Virus record (IMG/VR): IMGVR_UViG_3300025849_000018
Location: 1 to 64,000 of that record
Origin: a virus
DNA: 64,000 nt
Direction: 5' to 3' (one strand)
A program made the position numbers and the translations under genes. The notes under the pieces are model-generated. The model had not been told where the DNA came from. It worked only from the letters and a program-made list of their open reading frames with translations, and searched no databases. Of this stretch, positions 22,027-30,982 are shown piece after piece; within the stretch, counting starts at the first letter, position 1, and every line of letters starts with the position of its first letter.

Positions 22027-23081
22027 TCAATACTCAATGCGTCATGGTATAAATCATAAAATAAATCTTCAATAGGTTTTGCATTATCTAAGTTGAGATT
22101 TCCAATATACTTCTTAATAATGGAGACAGTATCTTCCGCTTCATTAATTATGTCAGAATCATCCTCAATGTCAAGATTGAAGTTGTCTTCAACAATCTGT
22201 AAATGTGTCGGTAAGTTTAGGTTCAACTTATCTATGAACACATCAAACAGGTATGGATTGTTTTTTTGCTTGACCACAACCTTTACATATGTATTTTCAA
22301 GGTGAGAAAAATCTTGATCTAAAATTTCTTGCTCCGTTTTTTCAGTGTCATCATAGAACACCTTATAGAACATTCTATACGGATTCTTCACATATGTCAA
22401 GCTCTTTTCTTCAGTATCGAAAATATGAAATCCTCGATCGTCATTATAGTCTGACCAAGTCATCTCATACGGTGATCCGAGATAGTGTATGTTATCCTTC
22501 GAAGACTTATGGTGAAAGTGACCTGAACAAACAAGATCAAACTTTTCAAACACTTTATGTGAAAGTCCATGATCATTGACTGCGCCGCGATACATCTCAA
22601 AACCAGTAAGTTCTAGGTGCGACATCATGATAGTGGCATCTGTCTCATTCGCCATTGACATACACTTGTCATAGTTCTCATTGTTAATCCAAGGCATCAT
22701 GAGAATCTCGGTGTCATCAAAGGTGACTTCAGTCGGTGTATCATACACGCGCATGTTAGGATATTCACCGAGCAACAGTGAAGGCGCATTGACTCGGTTC
22801 GTATTCTTAAAGTAGATATCGTGGTTGCCTATGATACAATGTAACTCAATATTTCGTCTAACAATTTCGTCAAACCAATAATCACGGCAACGACCAAGAG
22901 TATCAAAATTAACATACTTCCGGCGATCGAATATGTCACCCAACTCAATAATGGTATCAATACCTTGTTCTTCAAGATATGGGAAAAAGAATTCTTTGTA
23001 GAACTTAGCAAAGAAGTCATGGAAGTGTAGTGAGTCATTTCGAACTCCAAAGTGTTGATCTGTGATTAGGGCAATTTTCAT
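22023..23081 (-). CDS. gp47: Recombination endonuclease subunit gp47 (SbcD/Mre11-like)
   Basis: 352 aa, like T4 gp47 (339 aa). Calcineurin-like phosphoesterase motifs: ALITDQHFG, GDIFDRRK, IGNHDIY, MMSHLE and CSGHFHHKS. It is the nuclease subunit of the gp46/47 complex. Confidence 0.97.
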   Translation of the reverse strand: MKIALITDQHFGVRNDSLHFHDFFAKFYKEFFFPYLEEQGIDTIIELGDIFDRRKYVNFDTLGRCRDYWFDEIVRRNIELHCIIGNHDIYFKNTNRVNAPSLLLGEYPNMRVYDTPTEVTFDDTEILMMPWINNENYDKCMSMANETDATIMMSHLELTGFEMYRGAVNDHGLSHKVFEKFDLVCSGHFHHKSSKDNIHYLGSPYEMTWSDYNDDRGFHIFDTEEKSLTYVKNPYRMFYKVFYDDTEKTEQEILDQDFSHLENTYVKVVVKQKNNPYLFDVFIDKLNLNLPTHLQIVEDNFNLDIEDDSDIINEAEDTVSIIKKYIGNLNLDNAKPIEDLFYDLYHDALSIE

Positions 23082-23087
23082 AATATA

Positions 23088-23603
23088 TTAGTCCTTAACA
23101 AATTTCTCGACCCCCTTAGGCGCGACATCTTTCTTCGGTTTTTTCTTCTCATACTTCTGTATGATTGGTTGCATCTTCTCATTCTGAATGTCAAAATTGG
23201 CGAACGGGTTTCCTTCTTCTTCTGACATATCACACTCAAGCATAAATGCCTCTAAAGATTTATATTTGATATAAGTTTGTTTCTTCTCTTTTTCAATGCG
23301 ACGAAGAAACGCATACCAAATAATTTGCGTGAAGTAAGCAAAAGGATTCTTAGATTTCTCAGGATTAAAACTATGGACTGCGTTCACACAGTTCTCAATC
23401 GCATCAGATACCATCTCGTCTTTGTAAGTGTAACCGACAAAGTTTCCTTTGTTTGAAAGTCTGGTAGAGATTAGAATAAATGCTTCACCTATCTTATTCG
23501 GTATCCTCGGCACCGGCTTATTTTCGGCCTTGGCAATTTCTGATGCCTCTTTGTATTCAATTAAGAGTTGATAGAATTCTTTGTTGTTAATATATTCCGC
23601 CAT
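23088..23603 (-). CDS. gp55: Late transcription sigma factor gp55
   Basis: 171 aa, close to T4 gp55 (185 aa). The core SDAIENCVNAVHSFNPEKSK and the following FAYFTQIIWYAFLRRIEKEK form the sigma region 2 that recognises TATAAATA late promoters. Such promoters are found in this window before structural genes and the tmRNA. Confidence 0.96.
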   Translation of the reverse strand: MAEYINNKEFYQLLIEYKEASEIAKAENKPVPRIPNKIGEAFILISTRLSNKGNFVGYTYKDEMVSDAIENCVNAVHSFNPEKSKNPFAYFTQIIWYAFLRRIEKEKKQTYIKYKSLEAFMLECDMSEEEGNPFANFDIQNEKMQPIIQKYEKKKPKKDVAPKGVEKFVKD

Positions 23604-23612
23604 GTTACATTC

Positions 23613-24023
23613 CTATTGTATTGTCGTGTTGCTAGAGTACATTTCCAAGAGTGCTAAAAATGAGTCATCGTCTTTCTCGCTCCCAACATCATCAAATAAT
23701 GAAAATACATTTGATGTTTTTCCCTTGTTCTCAAAGGCCGCAAGATAGTCGGCTTTTATTTTCTCAATCACTTTTTCGTAATACTCAACAACATTGGGTA
23801 ACGGATCATTGAATATATGTAATACATTTTCATTGCTAAAGAAGACATTGAACTCGGCAACAAGAGCGCAATACTTCATGAGTGCTACTGTTGGTCGTCT
23901 ATCTTCATTCAGTGAATATCTTATTATACATGCGCCGCCAATGTCAATACCTCTTTCTGTAATTTCTAAGATTTCACCAATAATATCAGTGCCATCTTTC
24001 AATCTAACCATCGCATATTTCAT
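23613..24023 (-). CDS. Phage protein between uvsW and gp55, unknown function
   Basis: 136 aa. The N-terminal LKDGTDIIGEILEITERGID is Sm/SH3-like; the C-terminal half is helical and acidic. It overlaps uvsW by 4 bp and is cotranscribed with gp55. The promoter inside uvsW (24413-24441) would serve both. Confidence 0.75.
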   Translation of the reverse strand: MKYAMVRLKDGTDIIGEILEITERGIDIGGACIIRYSLNEDRRPTVALMKYCALVAEFNVFFSNENVLHIFNDPLPNVVEYYEKVIEKIKADYLAAFENKGKTSNVFSLFDDVGSEKDDDSFLALLEMYSSNTTIQ

Positions 24024-25468
24024 TCGACACCAACCTTATAAAATTTATATTCAAACTCTTCCTCATCATATATTTTGACACGCTCAATTAAGTGACGCAT
24101 AGTAAAGTTCAAACTCTTTTTCCAAGTCAAGTCATCAGCAATATCATACAACACCGCCTTTTCCTTTGTTGAAGATTTTCGCAGAGATCGACCGATAGAC
24201 TGTAAGTTTCTTATCTTAGACTTAGAAGGAGAGGCGAAGATAACAGAATGTAAATTTCGTATGTTGACACCTGTTGAGAAAGTGCCGTAACTCGCAATAA
24301 TAATTGCGTCATTTTCTTCTTCAACAATTTTTCGTATTTCGTCTCTCTCTTCACCTGAAACTCCTCCATAGACAAAAAAGACTTTGCGATCTTTTGCGAT
24401 GTCGTTTATCATATTATAAAGTATTTTACCATGTTTGTCAACATATTGAAACAAAAGAAGTGTATTACCTTCCAACGACATCGCAAGATTTTTTATAAAG
24501 TTATTTCTTCCTTCGTGTGATACTAAAAAGTCCATTTCGTTTTGATAAGTCAAAGCGTTGATCTCTTTTTTATTTTGATCGGAATATGTCAACGATATGA
24601 TTTTAATTTTAAAGTCAGCAAGATGTTCCTCGTCCATTAGTTTCTTCGTGGTCGTAACTTGATTGACAGGTCCAAACAATCCTTCAAGCACCAGTTTGTG
24701 TGTCTTGGTACCATCAAGTGTGCCAGTAAATCCATAACGGTAACGACAGTCTGTCAGTTTACTCATTATGTTTGATAACGACTTAGACTTAAATAGGTGT
24801 GCTTCGTCACCAATCACCACATCATATCTGTCAAACCACTGTTTCGGAAGTTTGTAAAGCGACTGCCAAGTTGAGATCGTTACGGGCTTGTCGGTCTCTT
24901 TGTCTTGACCTTGATATATTTTATGACAATATTTGTCCGAATTGAATCCATAGTCAGCAAAGTCTGAATACATTTGATGAACAAGTGAGGTTGTTGGAAC
25001 GATTAGGAGTGTTGTCTTTAGATAGTAACGAAGTATCATGTATATAATAAATGATTTGCCAGAGGCAGTGGGAGAAAGGAATAGACAACGATTATAACGT
25101 ACAGCATCCACAAAAGCACTGACCTGATAGTCTCTAGGTTCAAGAGTAAATTTCTGTTGCGACAAAAACTCTTGAGCCTCGGCGACAGAGAAGTTAACAG
25201 CTGAGTTGTCGTATAAGAACTCAATTGAGTATCCTCTTTCTTTCGCAAAAACTTCAATGTATTTTTCAAGTCCAGCATAGATTCTACCCGTGTTCGCATC
25301 CAACAATCTTATCTTACCGTCCCATAATTTTGCGCGATAGGATGGAATGAACTTATATCCGGGAACATAAAACGAGAAGAATTGGAAGAGTTCCATTATG
25401 ATGCCCATATCGTCACACTGGACTCTGTTATAGACCTCATTCACTTTATCAATTTTTATATCGCTCAA
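24020..25468 (-). CDS. uvsW: UvsW helicase
   Basis: 482 aa, SF2 DNA/RNA helicase like T4 UvsW (503 aa). N-terminal domain with YKFIPSYRAKLWDGKIRLLD, then Walker A LSPTASGKSFI, DEAH-type box IGDEAHLF, motif III FTGTLDG and motif VI QSIGRSLR. It unwinds recombination and R-loop structures and shuts off origin replication in T4. The start is TTG at 25468, overlapping the UvsY stop (TTGA). Confidence 0.96.
   Translation of the reverse strand: MSDIKIDKVNEVYNRVQCDDMGIIMELFQFFSFYVPGYKFIPSYRAKLWDGKIRLLDANTGRIYAGLEKYIEVFAKERGYSIEFLYDNSAVNFSVAEAQEFLSQQKFTLEPRDYQVSAFVDAVRYNRCLFLSPTASGKSFIIYMILRYYLKTTLLIVPTTSLVHQMYSDFADYGFNSDKYCHKIYQGQDKETDKPVTISTWQSLYKLPKQWFDRYDVVIGDEAHLFKSKSLSNIMSKLTDCRYRYGFTGTLDGTKTHKLVLEGLFGPVNQVTTTKKLMDEEHLADFKIKIISLTYSDQNKKEINALTYQNEMDFLVSHEGRNNFIKNLAMSLEGNTLLLFQYVDKHGKILYNMINDIAKDRKVFFVYGGVSGEERDEIRKIVEEENDAIIIASYGTFSTGVNIRNLHSVIFASPSKSKIRNLQSIGRSLRKSSTKEKAVLYDIADDLTWKKSLNFTMRHLIERVKIYDEEEFEYKFYKVGVE
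24413..24441 (-). promoter_or_regulatory. Consensus sigma70 promoter inside uvsW
   Basis: Minus strand TTGACA (24436-24441), 17 nt, TATAAT (24413-24418), a perfect consensus about 390 nt before the 136-aa gene and gp55. Confidence 0.75.
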
Positions 25469-25899
25469 ATTCCTGCCTGCATTCTACGGAAGTCAATCGC
25501 TGACTTCACTTGCCATCCAAGTGTGCTAATGGTTTTGATGATTGACTCAAGTAAATTAATTTTCTCCTGTTGATAAGCGACACGGAGATTTGTTTGTATA
25601 ATATCGGAGTCACCGTCAAGATACATAGCAACATCAGCACGAAGTATCTTACCTTTTGCGGGTAACTTCCATCCCATTTCTATTTGATCTTGAGTTGGAC
25701 CATCTGTATAAAATTCATACTTATCCAGTCTCAGACATTTCGCCTCAGACTCTATTTTCCGTAGAATTAATTTTTCTTTAGATAATATCTCATAATACTT
25801 ATGGTGTAGTTTTGCGATAGATAAAGCGGTGCTATCCAATTCCAACTGATCCAGTTGTGAGTCTATTGACCATAATTCATGTATTTCTTCAAGTTTCAT
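25465..25899 (-). CDS. uvsY: UvsY recombination mediator
   Basis: 144 aa, like T4 UvsY (137 aa). It reads LEEIHELWSIDSQLDQLELD and contains the family segment LHHKYYEILSKEKLILRKIE. It loads UvsX recombinase onto gp32-coated single strands. Its own promoter is at 25925-25953. Confidence 0.95.
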   Translation of the reverse strand: MKLEEIHELWSIDSQLDQLELDSTALSIAKLHHKYYEILSKEKLILRKIESEAKCLRLDKYEFYTDGPTQDQIEMGWKLPAKGKILRADVAMYLDGDSDIIQTNLRVAYQQEKINLLESIIKTISTLGWQVKSAIDFRRMQAGI

Positions 25900-25924
25900 A
25901 AACTACCTTCGCGTATAATATACC

Positions 25925-25953
25925 ATTATACTACTTATCTATACAGATGTAAA
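25925..25953 (-). promoter_or_regulatory. Sigma70-type promoter for uvsY
   Basis: Minus strand TTTACA (25948-25953), 17 nt, TATAAT (25925-25930), 26 nt before the uvsY start. Confidence 0.7.
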
Positions 25954-26445
25954 GATATAATTCTGAAATCTGAAAGATGCGGTTGCTTCAATGTATTCAA
26001 TAGCGGTGTCGCGAGTGTCCACCGTGATAGGAGAGAGACTGATAGGAAATAAATCTTCAATGAATATCTGCGTTGTTACATTCATCGCACTGGAGAGAAT
26101 TGACAAGGTGGCGTCAGAGAAAATACCATCACCACTCTGTATTGTTTTATCTCTGATTGATTTGAACTGACCATGATTATCGGGAAATCCTAACGCGGTA
26201 ATCCAGTTGAATATCTCTAGATAGTTGGTCATATCCTCGTTTATCTTAAATGTAACATCCAACTCACCATATGTAATATGATCACCATACATAGGAACAC
26301 TCTTCATTGGATTTGGTATATCAAAAGAACCGAGCGTGACACCGGGTAAGGTGATTGACTGTATAAAGAAGTTCATGTCGGGTGTTTTCTTTATTTGAAA
26401 ATTAAACCCAACAGGTGATAACATATTTTTGTTTAGTTCAGGCAT
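25939..26445 (-). CDS. Tail tube-like virion protein
   Basis: 168 aa, the same length as gp19 in this window. The start PVGFNFQIKKTPDMNFFIQS and the segment ITLPGVTLGSFDIPNPMKSV are in register with gp19 (FLCQASQVPGMTMGVIEVPYFG), so it is probably a tube-fold paralogue, maybe a tail or baseplate-tube component. Exact T4 counterpart not assigned. Confidence 0.7.
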   Translation of the reverse strand: MPELNKNMLSPVGFNFQIKKTPDMNFFIQSITLPGVTLGSFDIPNPMKSVPMYGDHITYGELDVTFKINEDMTNYLEIFNWITALGFPDNHGQFKSIRDKTIQSGDGIFSDATLSILSSAMNVTTQIFIEDLFPISLSPITVDTRDTAIEYIEATASFRFQNYIFTSV

Positions 26446-26680
26446 CGTATTTCCCTGTTATGATAATCTTAACTCTATCAATCTTAGTCATGTTGTAGAA
26501 CAATCTCTCCGTTAGACAGATATATGTGCTTTTCTTTTCTTTTGTTGAACCGCTTGTTGTTTCATATCCAACACATAAAACAATGGGCGTTGAACTGTAT
26601 ATCTCTGCGCCTTCATGTTTAGCGATTTCATAAGCATTACCAGTCAAACTAATCCAATACAATACTATTGTTTGAAGCAT
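26438..26680 (-). CDS. Small protein, unknown function
   Basis: 80 aa, beginning MLQTIVLYWISLTGNAYEIA, beta-rich by appearance. It overlaps the tube-like gene by 8 bp. Both a late promoter (26710-26717) and a consensus sigma70 promoter (26740-26768) lie upstream. Confidence 0.6.
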   Translation of the reverse strand: MLQTIVLYWISLTGNAYEIAKHEGAEIYSSTPIVLCVGYETTSGSTKEKKSTYICLTERLFYNMTKIDRVKIIITGKYDA

Positions 26681-26709
26681 ATTGAATCTCTTTGTTCTAT
26701 TGCTGATAC

Positions 26710-26717
26710 TATTTATA
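26710..26717 (-). promoter_or_regulatory. T4-type late promoter TATAAATA
   Basis: Exact minus-strand TATAAATA, 30 nt before the 80-aa gene. Together with the sigma70 promoter just upstream it would give early and late transcription of the tube-like gene. Confidence 0.6.
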
Positions 26718-26739
26718 TGCCTTTAAAGGCAACTATGTT

Positions 26740-26768
26740 ATTATACTCATATTGAAACACAATGTCAA
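26740..26768 (-). promoter_or_regulatory. Consensus sigma70 promoter after gp23
   Basis: Minus strand TTGACA (26763-26768), 17 nt, TATAAT (26740-26745), a perfect consensus directly after the gp23 terminator. It restarts transcription toward uvsY and uvsW. Confidence 0.88.
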
Positions 26769-26770
26769 GA

Positions 26771-26797
26771 CAAAAAAAGACCCGCCGAAGCGGGTCT
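26771..26797 (-). terminator. gp23 terminator with UUCG loop
   Basis: Minus strand AGACCCGC-TTCG-GCGGGTCT followed by seven T residues. It lies 35 nt after the gp23 stop and is the strongest terminator in the window. Confidence 0.93.
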
Positions 26798-26831
26798 CAA
26801 AAGATGACTGATTAAAATCAGTTTCTTATTA

Positions 26832-28187
26832 TTACAACAGGTTGTTAACGAAGGTGCGACGATAGTAGACATTAGAATCTACTGCCAGCGCGCCTGAGGT
26901 GGATCCTGCGCCTGCGTGGAAGGGGTTGGCTACCATTCCGTAACGGGTTTTGAATCCAATTTTTGGCTGAAAGGAATCTTGATCAACTGCACGAACCATC
27001 TGAAGAGGAACATATGGGCAGTAGAAGATGCCAGCGTCAAATGCATTCGAACCCTTATAACCGATAGTCATGTAGTTACCAGTTGTATAAGGATCGATGT
27101 AAACGCGATATCGACCGTTCAGTACACCAGCGAAGGTGTTACCAGTGTCATCTACTTGCAGGTTGTTGCTGTTCAGAGCAGGAGTGTAATCAAGAACACC
27201 AGCCATCTGAAGTGCAGAAGCAACGTCAGAAGAACAGATGATTACATTACCCTTACCACGACGAGTCTCTTTAGCAATGATGTTTGCTTCGCGCTCAATG
27301 TGGAACATAAGACCCTTGAACTTCTCAACAGACCAACGACCATTTGCGTCAACGTCAAGATCAAAGATGCCAGGAGTAGTTGTGCCAGTGGCAGAACCTC
27401 GCTTGGCAGTTACATTGATAGTACGAACAACTTCGCGGTTGATTTCAGCAAGAATCTCAGTAGAGAGAATGTTGCTCAACTCTGACTCAGCGTCAAGACC
27501 GTGGACTGCTTTCAGGTCTTGTGCGAGTTCAAGCGAGTAGTCCGCTTTCAAGGCACGAGTCTGAGCAGTTACAGTTACTTTGTCGATGCTGAATGCCATC
27601 TCACCAAAGGGAGTGTTACTACTAGTACCCATTGCTTCTGCTTGTTCAGTTGACATTGCGGCCGCATAGTTGTAATTTTCATTTTCTGGCAGATCCAAGT
27701 TGTTAGCATCAGCAGTAGGTGAAGTACCTTTATGTTCGCCGCCTGGTGTGTTAGCACCTGAAGGAACAGTTGTGTGATCTGTGTCAGCTTCGTTGTAGAA
27801 TGCTTCGGTACCAGCTTGGTTAGCATAACGTGACTTCATTGCGAAGATCAATCCAGTAGGACCAGTCATTGGTTGAACACCACATACATCGTATGCCATA
27901 AGATTGGGCATTGCACGACGAACGAGTGAGATCAATACAGGGTCGAAACCTTTGATGGCACCAGCGCCAGTGGAACCCATACCAGTTCCAACAATGTTAC
28001 TAGGGATCTCGTCTTCTGACAGAAGGTTTTGATTAGCACCAACATTTGCATCATCGCGAAGAGCTCGCTCGGTGTTTTCGAGAATCATTGAAGTGACCAT
28101 TGCGCGATGCTGATCACCAATAGCAGGAAGATCAGGGTGTTCTACCACTGGCTTCCACTTGTTACGGATTTGTTCATTGAGGTTCAT
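26832..28187 (-). CDS. gp23: Major capsid protein gp23
   Basis: 451 aa of the HK97-fold T4 gp23 family (T4 521 aa). Recognisable parts: GFDPVLISLVRRAMPNLMAYDVCGVQPMTGPTGLIFAM near residue 85 and the C-terminal KTRYGMVANPF. It is cleaved by gp21 during head maturation in T4. GGAGATTTACAA precedes the ATG. Confidence 0.97.
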   Translation of the reverse strand: MNLNEQIRNKWKPVVEHPDLPAIGDQHRAMVTSMILENTERALRDDANVGANQNLLSEDEIPSNIVGTGMGSTGAGAIKGFDPVLISLVRRAMPNLMAYDVCGVQPMTGPTGLIFAMKSRYANQAGTEAFYNEADTDHTTVPSGANTPGGEHKGTSPTADANNLDLPENENYNYAAAMSTEQAEAMGTSSNTPFGEMAFSIDKVTVTAQTRALKADYSLELAQDLKAVHGLDAESELSNILSTEILAEINREVVRTINVTAKRGSATGTTTPGIFDLDVDANGRWSVEKFKGLMFHIEREANIIAKETRRGKGNVIICSSDVASALQMAGVLDYTPALNSNNLQVDDTGNTFAGVLNGRYRVYIDPYTTGNYMTIGYKGSNAFDAGIFYCPYVPLQMVRAVDQDSFQPKIGFKTRYGMVANPFHAGAGSTSGALAVDSNVYYRRTFVNNLL

Positions 28188-28234
28188 TTGTAAATCTCCT
28201 TTGGGCGTTTCTATTATTTAGTAAAAATTAATTT

Positions 28235-29224
28235 TTAACGTTTGATTGTGTTGGAAATTGCGTTAAAGTATCCTTTCATCTCTTCTGGAATAACCTGTTG
28301 TGCTTCAGGTTCATCATTAGAACCTACAGAACTATCTTCAGAAATAAACCCAGTCGAACCAGATTCAACACTTTCAGAGAAGTATTGCTTCTTTACGATT
28401 TCAAGTTTTGAGGTATACTCTTCGATCGAATCAAATTCCATGCTTTCTGTAAGCGTTCGAAGTTTTTCAATCTGAGTATCAGCGAGACCTTCAGAAACAT
28501 CACCGAATGCTGTTTCTACTAATGACTCGTTGATCACCTTGTTCAGTTCCAGATTCTTGACGGATACTGATTCGAGTGATTCTTCTAATGAAGCAACCTT
28601 TTCTTCCAATTCAGAGACAAGATCAACCTTCTCTTCTGGAACTACGACATAAGACTCACTGAAAAGATTCTTCAATCCATCAATGAAATTCTCAGTTGCT
28701 TCTACACGGAAGTTGTTTTCAAGAGCGACTTTATTTTGCTCCATCCACTGTTCAACAACATAGTCCATGTATGTATTAACTTGTTCGTGTAATTGGTCGA
28801 TTGATGCAGTAACCTGCTCTTCCAACTTAACATCAGACTCTTCTTCTATTCGGGCGACTTCAAGAACAACTCGGTTCTGAACTGCTGCTTCAAATAGTGT
28901 AGATGCTTCAGATTTAAATTCTTCAGAAAAGTCTTCTTGTCCAGAGAACAATTCAAGTACATCTTCCTTCATAGTGACAGAAGATGCGTTCTTCTCTGTC
29001 ATTTCTTTTTCTTTCTTGTCTTTCTCGCCCAAAGCCATGGTCTTCTCAAGAAAAGAAGAGAGTTCTTCTTTTCGCATGTTAGCAAGATATCCCATAGCCT
29101 GCGCTAGTACGGCGGATTTAGTCGGTGCTTTAGTGGCCTCAACGATCGGTGAGTCAGTAGTTTCCTCAACAGAAACATCGTTCTCGACAACCTCTTCCAC
29201 CTGAGCATTCATTTCATCAGACAT
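28235..29224 (-). CDS. gp22: Prohead scaffold protein gp22
   Basis: 329 aa, Glu-rich and coiled-coil prone (VSELEEKVASLEESLESVSV). Position between gp21 and gp23 and composition fit gp22, the main scaffold core that is degraded by gp21. N-terminal 50 residues are acidic and low-complexity. Confidence 0.9.
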   Translation of the reverse strand: MSDEMNAQVEEVVENDVSVEETTDSPIVEATKAPTKSAVLAQAMGYLANMRKEELSSFLEKTMALGEKDKKEKEMTEKNASSVTMKEDVLELFSGQEDFSEEFKSEASTLFEAAVQNRVVLEVARIEEESDVKLEEQVTASIDQLHEQVNTYMDYVVEQWMEQNKVALENNFRVEATENFIDGLKNLFSESYVVVPEEKVDLVSELEEKVASLEESLESVSVKNLELNKVINESLVETAFGDVSEGLADTQIEKLRTLTESMEFDSIEEYTSKLEIVKKQYFSESVESGSTGFISEDSSVGSNDEPEAQQVIPEEMKGYFNAISNTIKR

Positions 29225-29252
29225 TAGTTATACTCCTTCGGTGTTTAAACTA

Positions 29253-29260
29253 TATTTATA
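29253..29260 (-). promoter_or_regulatory. T4-type late promoter before gp22
   Basis: Exact TATAAATA on the minus strand, 29 nt before the gp22 start codon; it could drive gp22 and gp23. Confidence 0.7.
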
Positions 29261-29265
29261 AAATC

Positions 29266-29931
29266 TCAATTTTGAGACATTTCGTTAATAAATTTCTGGA
29301 AAAGTTGTAGTTTGCGTTCCTCATTGAGTTTTTTATTCCGCGCAGACTTTTCAATCTCACGCTGGATGTCCTCAACTTGAAGGGCAATATACTTGCCATT
29401 ATCCCACACCCACTCAACTCCTTCCATGATACCATTAACAAAAGCATCAGGTGCGGAAGGGTCGGCAACGATATCTGCTGCTGTAGCTAAGCGAAAATCG
29501 TTTTGAACTTCCATTACTCCATCCTTACCTTCTTTTAGAGAACCCATTCCACGAGATGAAACTCCTAAATTTGCTCCATCTGAAAGTAAACCTTTTACAA
29601 TCTCACCCATCGGCGTTGAAGAAATCTTCGCACGACCCATGAAATTATCTCCTTCTCTCCGTAAATCTGTGATCATATGTGAAACACGATCTAAATTGAT
29701 TGAAGGTCCATTGGGATGACCAAGTTCGCCATATGCGCGACCGGTCTTCACAGATTCTTTAGTATAACGATCAACTTCTTTTTCTAAAACTTCAGTACTG
29801 TATCTTCGTCCATTACGATTCAGAATACCACCCTGCATGAAGATTCCTTCAATAAAGAAGTTTTTCTTACCTTCCTCTGTCGATTCCTCGATGACTTGAA
29901 TCGATTCATTTAATTCTGTGATTAGTTTCAT
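29266..29931 (-). CDS. gp21: Prohead core protease gp21
   Basis: 221 aa, T4 gp21 family serine protease (herpes-assemblin fold). The active-site His lies in GELGHPNGPSI and Ser in NLGVSSRGMGS. It cleaves scaffold and capsid proteins at maturation. Confidence 0.95.
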   Translation of the reverse strand: MKLITELNESIQVIEESTEEGKKNFFIEGIFMQGGILNRNGRRYSTEVLEKEVDRYTKESVKTGRAYGELGHPNGPSINLDRVSHMITDLRREGDNFMGRAKISSTPMGEIVKGLLSDGANLGVSSRGMGSLKEGKDGVMEVQNDFRLATAADIVADPSAPDAFVNGIMEGVEWVWDNGKYIALQVEDIQREIEKSARNKKLNEERKLQLFQKFINEMSQN

Positions 29932-29941
29932 GTCTAGGCCC

Positions 29942-30181
29942 TTATGATACTGTGATCGCGACTGATGTTGCTAGCACATTTACCGATGAACTTAACAGTT
30001 CAGCTGGTTTCTTGACCACGAAAGCGATAGAACCAGTTGGCATTGTAAAACTGGCACTTGTTGTTGAGTTTGTAATCAACGCAGCGCCAGCATCGCTGTT
30101 ATAAACACGGACGCAACTAGCAGAACTAACAGTGCTATCTGCTTGCAATGTAACCTCGGTTGATAATGGTTTGACAATCAT
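29942..30181 (-). CDS. Small beta-rich head protein, unknown
   Basis: 79 aa, rich in Ser, Thr, Val and Ala (LQADSTVSSASCVRVYNSD). It sits inside the head gene block between gp21 and a larger virion-like gene, so a capsid surface or core role is likely but unproven. Confidence 0.6.
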   Translation of the reverse strand: MIVKPLSTEVTLQADSTVSSASCVRVYNSDAGAALITNSTTSASFTMPTGSIAFVVKKPAELLSSSVNVLATSVAITVS

Positions 30182-30193
30182 TTTTATTACCTT

Positions 30194-30979
30194 TTATTCG
30201 TTGTCTACTAAAATAAGATCGAATGTAGAACTCACTTGTGTTGCTTGCCCTGCGACTACATCAACCTTCAAATCAGTTTTTTCATCAAACTTCAATGGAA
30301 CTGGGTATTCAATTGATAAACTTTGTCCCCCAGCAGCATTATAGTTTGCTTTAATATTAAACGCTCCGCCAAATGTCCTAGCAAAGAAACGATAAATCAT
30401 CGATGTATTGGTAGATGCTTTATCAGAACCAAGATGTAGTGTTAACAAGTACGCAGTTTTCCCTGCCGGAACTGTATACACTGCCATCAATGTTTGACCT
30501 AGACCCGATAATATTTTGGCAATCACTGTACCGCTCTGAGAAATATTAATATCTTGACTATTTTCTGTAGAAACCATTCTTGCTCTAAAGACTCTAGAGA
30601 AAGTAGTTAAACCAGTGCTACCAATATTAATTATTTCTATTACCGGATTATAATCTCCATCTAACCCCTGTACTTCTACTGATTCGCCATCGTCACTATT
30701 TGTTGCTCCTGAGAGAGTCAGTGTACTCGCGGCAGGATATGGGTATACAGTTGACCCGCTATTCCCGTCCCAAACCGTACCTGAAGTCACATTACCATCA
30801 GTCGCTCCAAATTTATTTATATGCGAGTAACCAGTGACATCACCAGCAGCAATAGGGATATTGGAAGCAGAACCAAACGAGTTGATGATGTTGCCATTTT
30901 TATCAGACAGCATTACGACTTCATATATCGAAGCGCCGTTTGGTAAAAACTGATTTGAATCTATACGATATTGCGCCAC
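30194..30979 (-). CDS. Putative virion structural protein
   Basis: 261 aa, beta-rich. The C-terminal half contains YTVPAGKTAYLLTLHLGSDK and DLKVDVVAGQATQVSSTFDL, a jelly-roll-like pattern that I recall in structural proteins of marine phages. It starts with GTG at 30979 after GGATACTAATCT. Located in the head operon, possibly a capsid decoration protein. Confidence 0.6.
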   Translation of the reverse strand: MAQYRIDSNQFLPNGASIYEVVMLSDKNGNIINSFGSASNIPIAAGDVTGYSHINKFGATDGNVTSGTVWDGNSGSTVYPYPAASTLTLSGATNSDDGESVEVQGLDGDYNPVIEIINIGSTGLTTFSRVFRARMVSTENSQDINISQSGTVIAKILSGLGQTLMAVYTVPAGKTAYLLTLHLGSDKASTNTSMIYRFFARTFGGAFNIKANYNAAGGQSLSIEYPVPLKFDEKTDLKVDVVAGQATQVSSTFDLILVDNE

Positions 30980-30982
30980 AGA

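Noticed and set aside
23923-23947. TTGACA and TATAAT inside the 136-aa gene
   Set aside because: The spacer is only 13 nt.
30807-30820. TATAAATA inside the 261-aa virion gene
   Set aside because: Located in the middle of a coding region far from any start; probably chance in AT-rich sequence.
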